From CTSOIL-112 sp049291875 (lineage in GTDB: Bacteria > Pseudomonadota > Gammaproteobacteria > Burkholderiales > Burkholderiaceae), in contig JBATQE010000011.1 in assembly GCA_049291875.1 (NCBI GenBank), positions 5,273-69,272 on the forward strand: a stretch of DNA of 64,000 nucleotides, given 5' to 3'. The notes beneath the pieces are model-generated. The model ran no database searches, was not told the DNA's origin, and saw only the letters and a list, made by a program, of their open reading frames with translations. A program made the translations under genes and the position numbers. The first letter of the stretch is position 1, and each line of letters starts with the position of its first letter. Positions 32,206 through 39,537 of the stretch are shown here, one piece after another.

Positions 32206-33489
32206 TCAATTCCGCGCTTGCCAAATATTGCGACAACGGGTTTCGCGCAACCACCACGTCGAAGCAGCACCCAAAACCGCCAGCAACACCATCACCACCA
32301 TGCCATATTGCCAAGTGCTCAGATCGTAAATGCGCACACCGTTGTTCAGCGCACCATGCCAACCCAAATCCATCACCCAGCCAAACAACGGCTGCATCAG
32401 CGCCGCCGCTAAAAAGCCCCCCATATTCGCCACGCTGGTGGACATGCCGGATAAATGCGCGGGATTAACTTCTTTCGCACACGCCCACGTTAGGCTAAAG
32501 CTGGAAGTCAACACACCTAATAACGCAAACAAACCATAAGTCACTGACAACGGCAATGCCACACACGAACCGAGCAACAGCCAAATGGCAGCATACAAAT
32601 GCGCCGCCGTCATCATCACCGGTTTGCGCCAACCCAGACGATCGGACAACGTACCGATGAAAAAACAGCCGATGGCAAAGCCGCCAAACCACAAAGACAA
32701 ATGCACCGACGCCACTGCACGCGACATACCATGCACCTGCATCAGATACGGCGTCGCCCACAAGCCCGCGAAAGCAAAAAACGAGCCGGATATACCCGCA
32801 TTGGTCAGCACCGTAGGCCACGTGTCGCGATTTCCCAGCACCAGTTTAAATCCGCTCCACACCTGTGCCCACGGCATTTGCGCCGCTCCCTTTTGTTTAG
32901 GATTCGGCGTATCACGCACCACCCATCCACACAACAGCGCCCCGATCAGCGACAGCGCCCCGACCAATACAAACACACTGCGCCAACCAAACATCTGTGC
33001 GCCCTGTGACAACGGCGATCCAGCCAAAACCGAACCCAAATTACCGATCAACATACACACGCCGACCAAGGTCGCAAAACGCGCTTCCTCAAACCACACC
33101 GCGATCAGTTTCAGCATTGCAATGAAAGTCACCGACACGCCCAAACCGATTAGCGTACGCCCCAGCAAAGCCCACGAAAACGTCGGCGCCAAACCGAACA
33201 GCACACTCCCCGCGCCACCCATCACACCGCCCAAAATCAAAATCCGTCGTGGCCCCCAAGTATCGGCCAAAACCCCCGTCGGAATCTGCATCACGGTATA
33301 CACATAAAAATACGTCGCCGCCAACGCCCCGAGTGAAGCCGCCGAAATATCAAACGCAGCGGATAAATCGGTCGCAATGCTGGTGGGCGCAAAACGCTGG
33401 AAAAACGACACAATATAACTCACCGCCACCACACCCAGCATCAGCCAACGCTGCTGCTTCTGTCTGGCGGTCAAAACCCCATTCGTCAT
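32206..33489 (-). CDS. Major facilitator superfamily transporter
   Basis: A 427-residue carrier with twelve predicted helices. The loop 2-3 motif GVLADTWGPRRILILGG and its second-half counterpart GTLSDRLGWRKPVMM are typical MFS signatures. The substrate cannot be read; the overall look recalls anion/sugar-acid or nitrate-type porters. The start is ATG 33489 (MTNGVLTAR), preceded by GGGGAGG; a GTG four codons upstream overlaps that site. It stands between the DUF2202 gene and the nucleosidase, same strand as both, with 60-70 bp gaps. Confidence 0.9.
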   Translation of the reverse strand: MTNGVLTARQKQQRWLMLGVVAVSYIVSFFQRFAPTSIATDLSAAFDISAASLGALAATYFYVYTVMQIPTGVLADTWGPRRILILGGVMGGAGSVLFGLAPTFSWALLGRTLIGLGVSVTFIAMLKLIAVWFEEARFATLVGVCMLIGNLGSVLAGSPLSQGAQMFGWRSVFVLVGALSLIGALLCGWVVRDTPNPKQKGAAQMPWAQVWSGFKLVLGNRDTWPTVLTNAGISGSFFAFAGLWATPYLMQVHGMSRAVASVHLSLWFGGFAIGCFFIGTLSDRLGWRKPVMMTAAHLYAAIWLLLGSCVALPLSVTYGLFALLGVLTSSFSLTWACAKEVNPAHLSGMSTSVANMGGFLAAALMQPLFGWVMDLGWHGALNNGVRIYDLSTWQYGMVVMVLLAVLGAASTWWLRETRCRNIWQARN

Positions 33490-33561
33490 ATGCCTCCCCA
33501 CGATTGTATTGAATTCATTGAATGCGCCGAATGGATGATGTCAATCCGACACCGCACCGAC

Positions 33562-34119
33562 TCATGCCACCGACCAGCGATCAAAAAAGGCCTGCAAACC
33601 CACATTCGCCTCATGCAGTTTATCTTCCCAGTCCTGCACCGAATTCTCACCGATGCGGTCGGTGATGTACTTCACGGACAACAGCGGGATGCCCTCACGC
33701 TGACACACCGCCGCCACCGCAAAATTTTCCATATCCACCACGTCCGCCTGCGCGATCACCTCGGTCACAAACGAATCGCCGGTGTTGCACACATGTGAAT
33801 AATCGACCCGACGGCACCAATCAATTCGCGCCAGATCAGCCGAAAAATCATACCAATACGGCACACCGAACTCTTTCACCTTTTCCATATCGCGATCCAA
33901 AAAACGTCCGCAGGCCAAGATCGAGCCGACCGCCTGCGTGGCCGAACCGGCCGTGCCGACATTCAGCACAAAATCCGGCCGCAGTTCACGCACCGCCGCA
34001 TACACTGCCAATGCGGCATTCACCTTGCCAATGCCGGTTTCGCAATAACGCACCTGACAACCCGCAAACTCAATCCGAATGCGCTCGGCCGCAATGGCAT
34101 AAGTCACCAAAATATTCAT
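33562..34119 (-). CDS. Purine nucleosidase/phosphorylase superfamily protein (MTA/SAH nucleosidase-like)
   Basis: A 185-residue protein of the PNP/UDP family. YCETGIGKVNAALAVYAAV, DFVLNVGTAGSATQAVGSI and VVDMENFAVAAVCQREGIPLLSVKYITD match the nucleosidase core, the last block holding the ribose-binding Met-Glu pair and catalytic Asp region. It is shorter than MtnN (about 230). MTA/SAH nucleosidases release adenine from methylthioadenosine or SAH, which would complement AhcY, but the exact substrate is inferred only. ATG 34119 is favoured over GTG 34128. Confidence 0.78.
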   Translation of the reverse strand: MNILVTYAIAAERIRIEFAGCQVRYCETGIGKVNAALAVYAAVRELRPDFVLNVGTAGSATQAVGSILACGRFLDRDMEKVKEFGVPYWYDFSADLARIDWCRRVDYSHVCNTGDSFVTEVIAQADVVDMENFAVAAVCQREGIPLLSVKYITDRIGENSVQDWEDKLHEANVGLQAFFDRWSVA

Positions 34120-34146
34120 CTTATCCACGCTTGATGTCGATCATCT

Positions 34147-34176
34147 ATAAAAAACGGGGGCGTTAACCCCCGTTTC
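34147..34176 (-). terminator. Terminator of the 34255-35538 lipoprotein gene
   Basis: ACGGGGG-ttaacg-CCCCCGT followed on the minus strand by TTTTTATAG; stem at 34154-34173. It isolates the lipoprotein gene from the nucleosidase downstream. Confidence 0.88.
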
Positions 34177-34254
34177 CCCGTTTCATACTTCGTTTTTATC
34201 ACAATTGATCAGCAGGACGCATTGCTGCATGGTATTGCGCCGCATGACAGCACA

Positions 34255-35538
34255 TTATGCCGGTTGCTCCGGCTTTTTGTCGTCCGTATTCGCCGCGTGC
34301 TCGTCTGCAATCGCTTGACCGACATTCTCGGTTTCTTCCTGCACCAGCACTTCCGCCACCGAATGATGCGCGCCCGCGCCCACTGCCGAAGTGCCTACAC
34401 CAACCGCAGCGGCAGAAATCACTTGAGCCAAACGTTGACCTCTGCTCAATGCGCCATCGGCCGGCTCAGTTGCGTCAGCAGGACGTTCTTCGGTAATTGT
34501 TGCGGGAGTTGCAGCTACAGCCGTTGCTGCCGGAGCAACGCTTTCCAATACGCCCACACTTTCGGCGCCCCATTCCTCGGACACGCTATCGGCCACGCTG
34601 GAAACCAGTGGCGCGCTGGCTGCTGCACCGGCTGCGCCCGCTACCACCGCAGTGTTGGCACTGACAGAGTTGCCAGCTTGTTCGGCTTTGTTGACATGAT
34701 GAGCATCATTGCCATTGGCCGCGCTTGGGCTACTCGGCGCATTCGGTTTGGTCGCTGCCGGAGGTGGCGTATTGCCTTTACCACCTTTGTTTTTGCGCCA
34801 CAAGAACCACACGGCCAAAGCGAGCAGCGCCAGTACCGCGAGTACAAACAGCCACGTCGCATTTTGCGATTGTTTCGGACGGGTCACGATGACATAGGAC
34901 GGTTTGTCGGCGATGTCCATGAAATTGATGGTCATTTCGCGACCGGCGTTTTTGACCTCTTGCCCATCCACGCTGACGATGTCGTTGGCGAAATTCACTT
35001 TCAGAACAATGCTCAAGCCCTCGTTTAAATAAGTTTGACGACGAGCGCTTTGCAACGGCAACAGCGGCTGCACGTCCGAGCCGATCAAGGCGCCTTGTGC
35101 GCTGTTGCGCTGAACCATGCCTTTGATGTCCGTCACATGTGCGAAAAATTTGACCGCATCAAAGCTGAGATCGCCGGTTTTTTCATCCAGCGTCACGCCG
35201 ACCGGTTGATCCATTTCGTCGCTCATTTTGTATTTCAAAACGCCTTCGTCCTCGCATTTGAAATTTTTGCTGTCGCTGACGAAAATTTTGCAATCAAAGC
35301 CTTCCATGCGCTCGGTCAACGCCGGGTTTTGACCTTTTAAGTTATTGAATACTTTCGAAAAATCATAGGTGGTCACGACTTTGACGTGGCCTTTGGCGTC
35401 CACATCGGCTTTGCCATTGATCTCCACGCAGGCAAATAAAGATAAACTGACCCCAATCAGTGCCAAGCGCATCAAACCGCGCTGCCACCATGTGGATGAA
35501 CTCGGATGAGTTGTGTGTGTGTGTCCGTCTGCTTTCAT
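34255..35538 (-). CDS. Lipoprotein of unknown function with one membrane helix and an Ala-rich tail
   Basis: A 427-residue protein I do not recognise. The start ATG 35538 has GAGG before it. A long N-terminal leader (TSS-rich, then MRLALIGVSLSLFAC) ends in a lipobox-like Cys near residue 37. The next 185 residues form an extracytoplasmic domain (VEINGKADVDAKGHVKVV, FDCKIFVSDSKNFKCEDEG) somewhat like LppM/DUF3153-type lipoproteins. A strong helix WLFVLAVLALLALAVWFLW at about 227-247 is followed by KKN-type basic residues and a 180-residue low-complexity, Ala/Pro/Ser/Glu-rich, presumably cytoplasmic tail. Both a lipid anchor and a helix would be unusual; the leader may instead be a signal anchor. 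Confidence 0.7.
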   Translation of the reverse strand: MKADGHTHTTHPSSSTWWQRGLMRLALIGVSLSLFACVEINGKADVDAKGHVKVVTTYDFSKVFNNLKGQNPALTERMEGFDCKIFVSDSKNFKCEDEGVLKYKMSDEMDQPVGVTLDEKTGDLSFDAVKFFAHVTDIKGMVQRNSAQGALIGSDVQPLLPLQSARRQTYLNEGLSIVLKVNFANDIVSVDGQEVKNAGREMTINFMDIADKPSYVIVTRPKQSQNATWLFVLAVLALLALAVWFLWRKNKGGKGNTPPPAATKPNAPSSPSAANGNDAHHVNKAEQAGNSVSANTAVVAGAAGAAASAPLVSSVADSVSEEWGAESVGVLESVAPAATAVAATPATITEERPADATEPADGALSRGQRLAQVISAAAVGVGTSAVGAGAHHSVAEVLVQEETENVGQAIADEHAANTDDKKPEQPA

Positions 35539-35743
35539 ACTGTCCTCATGTGCCATACATTGCGTAGATGGATATACCAATGGAAATGTGGCGTTGCACA
35601 TCCCGATATAAAAATACCATAAGTTCAGTACATTAAGCTGACATTATTTGACTCACAAGGGACGATATATGCCCAATGTGTGTTTTGCCCGATTTTTCTA
35701 CCACTTTTATGGTTTTTATGCTTTGGGCTGTTGTTTTTGTGTC

Positions 35744-36031
35744 TCACTCTTTGTGTGCAATCCAGTGCGCCACGATCTGCGGGTTGCTTGCCTCATCGTT
35801 CAACAGCGCCTGTGCCAATAGGCGATGTCCGGTTTGTTGGGTGAATACCGCCAAGTCATCCACCGCCGCCGGATCGGTGGTGATGACTTTGAGAATTTGC
35901 CCTGCGCTCATTTGCGCCAAAGCCTTTTTGGTGCGCAAAATCGGCATCGGACAACGCAGGCCATGCAAGTCCTCTGTACGGCTGACCTGCGCGTCAATCG
36001 CACTTAATTCGGCGGCATCCATGATGAGCAT
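35744..36031 (-). CDS. TusA/SirA-like sulfur-carrier family protein
   Basis: A 95-residue TusA-fold protein. The family signature DLHGLRCPMPILRTKKALAQM contains the conserved CPxP with the active Cys, followed by ILKVITTDPAAVDDLAVF. TusA relays persulfide sulfur for tRNA 2-thiouridine and other uses; the many paralogues have other sulfur roles, so I give no symbol. The start is ATG 36031, 20 bases downstream of the glyQ stop. It occupies the place where glyS is expected. The 35539-35743 gap beyond holds no gene I can see. Confidence 0.85.
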   Translation of the reverse strand: MLIMDAAELSAIDAQVSRTEDLHGLRCPMPILRTKKALAQMSAGQILKVITTDPAAVDDLAVFTQQTGHRLLAQALLNDEASNPQIVAHWIAHKE

Positions 36032-36050
36032 TTTGTACGACCCGTTATGG

Positions 36051-37013
36051 TTATGCGACAAATTCAATCGGCGCGGGTTTCATCGGAAAGCCCAATGCTT
36101 CGCGCGATTCGTAATAGGTTTGCGCAACTTTACGCGACAGATTGCGAATCCGTCCGATGTAGGCGGCGCGTTCGGTCACGGAGATGGCGCCGCGCGCGTC
36201 CAGCAGATTAAAGGTATGCGCCGCTTTGAGTACCTGCTCGTAAGCAGGCAACGCCAATTTGCGCGCGCCTTCGATCGCTTCGCCCGTGTCGGGATTCTCG
36301 CCCATCAGTTTTTTCGCTTCGCGTTCGTGATCGGCAAAGTGTTGGAACAACACATCGGCATTGGCGTATTCAAAGTTGTACGTGGACTGCTCCACCTCGT
36401 TTTGGTGGAACACGTCGCCGTATTTCAACTCGTGCGTCACGCCGTTTTCTTCCCAGCGCGTCCATACGAGATCGTAGACGTTTTCCACTTTTTGCAAATA
36501 CATTGCCAGACGCTCCAAACCATAAGTGATTTCGCCCAGAACCGGCTTGCAGTCAATGCCACCGACCTGTTGGAAATAGGTAAACTGCGTCACTTCCATG
36601 CCGTTGAGCCAAACCTCCCAACCCAAGCCCCACGCGCCGAGCGTCGGATTTTCCCAATCGTCCTCGACAAAACGCACGTCGTTGGCATTCAAATCCAAAC
36701 CCAAGGCGGTCAATGAGCCCAAGTACAAATCCAAAATATTTTCCGGCGCGGGTTTGAGCACCACTTGGTATTGATAGTAGTGCTGCAAACGGTTCGGATT
36801 CTCACCGTAGCGGCCGTCTTTCGGACGGCGTGATGGCTGCACATACGCGGCGCGCCAGTACTCCGGCCCGATCGCGCGCAAAAAAGTCGCCGTATGGCTG
36901 GTGCCTGCACCGACTTCCAAATCGTAGGGTTGCAGCAATGCGCAGCCTTGCGCATTCCAGTAATTTTGCAGGTCTAAAATGGTTTCTTGAAAAGTTTTCA
37001 CCGCGTGCGTCAT
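36051..37013 (-). CDS. glyQ: Glycyl-tRNA synthetase alpha subunit
   Basis: A 320-residue class II synthetase subunit that activates glycine in the alpha2beta2 bacterial enzyme. TFQETILDLQNYWNAQGCALLQPYDLEVGAGT, PSRRPKDGRYGENPNRLQHYYQYQVVLKP and EITYGLERLAMYLQ are fully conserved. The start is ATG 37013 because AAGGA lies five bases before it; longer in-frame readings run into the promoter. The beta subunit gene glyS, almost always directly downstream, is absent here: the next gene is a TusA-like protein. So glyS must be elsewhere. Confidence 0.97.
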   Translation of the reverse strand: MTHAVKTFQETILDLQNYWNAQGCALLQPYDLEVGAGTSHTATFLRAIGPEYWRAAYVQPSRRPKDGRYGENPNRLQHYYQYQVVLKPAPENILDLYLGSLTALGLDLNANDVRFVEDDWENPTLGAWGLGWEVWLNGMEVTQFTYFQQVGGIDCKPVLGEITYGLERLAMYLQKVENVYDLVWTRWEENGVTHELKYGDVFHQNEVEQSTYNFEYANADVLFQHFADHEREAKKLMGENPDTGEAIEGARKLALPAYEQVLKAAHTFNLLDARGAISVTERAAYIGRIRNLSRKVAQTYYESREALGFPMKPAPIEFVA

Positions 37014-37303
37014 GTTCATCCTTCTGATTCTGGCAATCGGTATGTTCGCTAACCACACCACATATGCCGTGCGCGAATGAATACCGTAACGGCGATATTG
37101 TACCCGAACGGCCTGTTTTGAAGAAGCTCTTGCGTTAAATTAAGCACGATCGCGCAGCGATTGGCTGCCATCACGCCCGCGCCTACACCGCTTTTTCAGG
37201 ATCGCCCCAGAATTTATTGCGTTTAAAATGTGATTTGTATCGAATAAACCCTGCCATTTGGTTACAATAAAGGCTCATCTTCTCAAAAAATCACAGGTGT
37301 CCT

Positions 37304-38500
37304 ATGAAATTACTTCAAACAAGCGGTTTGATTGTGGCCTGCGCCAGCCTTTTTGCCTGCGCCTCTCCGATCAAAAATATGTCACCTCATGAGGCCATCC
37401 AATTTGGCAACAACCAGTTTTACGAAATGCCCAGCTACCGCATGGACATGAGCAGTAAAGTGGTCAATATGGGCTTGGTTGGCAACGCAGGAGAAGACGC
37501 CGAAAAAAGTAACGAAGCCTTCAATAAATACCTGAACTTTTTCAGCAAAAAATTTGTCTTTAACGGTGTTGGCGTATTTGACATCGCGAACGATCAATAC
37601 CAAATCATCCCCGAATACGGCTACGAAGCCAAAAATGTCAACGCACGCATTCGCTTCCCCATCGTTTTGGATCGTAAAGCCAAAGCCCTGTACGCCGATC
37701 TGAGCGCACTGGATGGGATCGTCACCAATTTGGACAACGCGGGTAAATACTCACGCTTTGACCTATCCAAACTGCCGATTGCCGAAGGTGCAGATAAAAA
37801 GCTGGTGGACGTCATGCGCAAATACACCAAGCTCGTATTCGACAAAGTACCCACCGAGGCCATCAGCGAGCAGCCGTTAAGCGCAGAAGATCGCAAAGTG
37901 AACGCCGTGCGCAAATTACAATTAGCCCTCAAGCCGACAGATCAGCTCGCACTCTACCCGGAGATGCTCAATGAGATGGCCGCGATTGTATTTCCCAATC
38001 CAGACAAAAACCAAGAGGGCTTCAAGCAAGATACGGACAAACTCAGCCAAGAGATGAGCAAGCTGTTCTCCCCCGAGTCTCGCGACGTCTACACCATCGC
38101 ATTCAATCGCGCCGGGCAAATTGTATCGATGAAAGCGGATTCCAACTACATCATCAATCCAAAAATTAATGAACACAAGCATGACGAACTGAATTCATCT
38201 GCCGAAACAAACAATCCACCTAAAGACGGCTTTCAGCTTCATTTCGTCACCGACATGATCATCAGCGACATAGGCAAAGCCAAACTGATCGACCCACCCA
38301 CCGCGGAAAATAGCGTGGATGGAATGGAAAATTTCAAACAAAGTCCGTTTGGTAAATCGTTCTTGGGTAAATACAACGACAATGCAGGTAACGAGACTTG
38401 GCAAAACAGCGATGTGGCTGTGGTGGATGCTGCTACTTCCGCCTCACCAGCCAAACCCGCGAAAAAAGCGAGCAAATCCAACAAGCAGAAACGTCGCTAA
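37304..38500 (+). CDS. Lipoprotein of unknown function
   Basis: A 398-residue protein not recognised. The N-terminus MKLLQTSGLIVACASLFACAS has a clear lipobox, so it is exported and lipid-anchored. The mature part has acidic and amphipathic segments (MDMSSKVVNMGLVGN, FNGVGVFDIANDQYQIIPEYGYE, YADLSALDGIVTNLDNAGKY), which suggest a beta-rich periplasmic domain, and ends in a Lys-rich tail KPAKKASKSNKQKRR. It is monocistronic with its own terminator. The 290 bp upstream hold no gene. Function unknown. Confidence 0.75.
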   Translation: MKLLQTSGLIVACASLFACASPIKNMSPHEAIQFGNNQFYEMPSYRMDMSSKVVNMGLVGNAGEDAEKSNEAFNKYLNFFSKKFVFNGVGVFDIANDQYQIIPEYGYEAKNVNARIRFPIVLDRKAKALYADLSALDGIVTNLDNAGKYSRFDLSKLPIAEGADKKLVDVMRKYTKLVFDKVPTEAISEQPLSAEDRKVNAVRKLQLALKPTDQLALYPEMLNEMAAIVFPNPDKNQEGFKQDTDKLSQEMSKLFSPESRDVYTIAFNRAGQIVSMKADSNYIINPKINEHKHDELNSSAETNNPPKDGFQLHFVTDMIISDIGKAKLIDPPTAENSVDGMENFKQSPFGKSFLGKYNDNAGNETWQNSDVAVVDAATSASPAKPAKKASKSNKQKRR

Positions 38501-38525
38501 TGTGACATTACCTTGCAAGTATTAA

Positions 38526-38552
38526 AAAGGGCGCCGATGGCGCCCTTTTGTT
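38526..38552 (+). terminator. Terminator after the 37304-38500 lipoprotein gene
   Basis: GGGCGCC-gat-GGCGCCC followed by TTTTGTT: a 7-bp GC stem 28 bp beyond the stop codon. Confidence 0.88.
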
Positions 38553-38593
38553 ATGGATAAATCATTCATGCGTGATGAGTGATGAATCAAACC

Positions 38594-38962
38594 TCAATGC
38601 CACAGATAATACGCCGCGCTACAGGTCAGTGCCGAATTTTTGACCTCCGTGCGTTCAAACATTTTCTCGCCGACCGCTTGCAGATTTTGCCGCTGGCGCA
38701 TTTGGCGAATCAGCTCCTCGCGTTCTCTACTGGAGAGGACGTTGAGCATATCACGCGCCACGCAGCGACAGCTAAATTGCAATTGATCCGGCGCCATTTT
38801 CAGCGAGGAAATGTAGCGATTGCTCGGCGCTTGCGCCACGCAGGTTTGCGTGGCCAATCCGATCCAAGTGGATGTGCTTTCATCCGCCCGTGCAGGAGCG
38901 GATGCAGTCAACAGCACCAGCGCACCGATGCTTGCAAGGATGCGTGAAAAACGTCGGATCAT
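38594..38962 (-). CDS. Small secreted protein of unknown function
   Basis: A 122-residue protein. MIRRFSRILASIGALVLLTASAPARADE is a typical signal peptide cleaved after ARA. The mature chain of about 96 residues has four cysteines (TCVAQ, FSCRCVARD, LTCSAAYY), probably in disulfides, and an amphipathic LSSREREELIRQMRQRQNLQ helix. I do not recognise the family. I start at ATG 38962; the longer reading lacks a signal at its N-terminus. It lies downstream of the DUF2799 gene on the same strand. Confidence 0.7.
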   Translation of the reverse strand: MIRRFSRILASIGALVLLTASAPARADESTSTWIGLATQTCVAQAPSNRYISSLKMAPDQLQFSCRCVARDMLNVLSSREREELIRQMRQRQNLQAVGEKMFERTEVKNSALTCSAAYYLWH

Positions 38963-39007
38963 ATCCGCCCGAGCATTCGTGCCATTCACACCGTTCACCA
39001 TGGGCGC

Positions 39008-39502
39008 TCACCAACCCATGTAGCCACGAAAATGCGAGCGCGGGTAAGGCCCGTACCAAAACGGGTCATGCGGCCAGAAAAATGGATTGTAGTAATACGG
39101 GTCATAGTAGTACACCGGCTGCGGATTCGCATCGCGGTATTGTTTCAACGCGTACAAATACTCTTTGAGAAATGGCGCCTCGACCTCTTTCGGACACACG
39201 CCGAGGTATTCTTGTCCCAGCAAGCCAACACGTTCGCCATTGGCCGGTGTGCAGTATTCGGCCAAACCTTTTTGGTAGGCTTTCAGGTAGTCGTTTTTAA
39301 AGCGCGATACGTCGCTGATACTGCCCGCGCGTTTGCCGGACTGACAAGTTGAGAGCAGTTGATCGACACTGCGCGTGGTCAATCCTTTTTGCCCATCGGC
39401 GTAGCCTTGTGCCTGCGGATCAACGCTTTGGCATTGCTCACGCGTCATACTCGCGCAGCCGCTCATCAGCAATACCACCATCAAAGCCCATGCGTATTTC
39501 AT
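39008..39502 (-). CDS. DUF2799 family lipoprotein
   Basis: A 164-residue protein with the lipobox VVLLMSGCASM and the DUF2799 pattern: paired GYADGQKGL, FKNDYLKAYQKGLAEYCTPANGERVGLLGQEYLGVCP. The C-terminal 35 residues are rich in Tyr, Pro, Phe and Trp (PVYYYDPYYYNPFFWPHD), which is unusual for the family and suggests a surface or carbohydrate-binding tail. Function is unknown. It follows ftsK by 35 bp on the same strand. Confidence 0.85.
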   Translation of the reverse strand: MKYAWALMVVLLMSGCASMTREQCQSVDPQAQGYADGQKGLTTRSVDQLLSTCQSGKRAGSISDVSRFKNDYLKAYQKGLAEYCTPANGERVGLLGQEYLGVCPKEVEAPFLKEYLYALKQYRDANPQPVYYYDPYYYNPFFWPHDPFWYGPYPRSHFRGYMGW

Positions 39503-39537
39503 CGTTTTCTCCCAATGAGAAGCTACTTTGCCTATGA

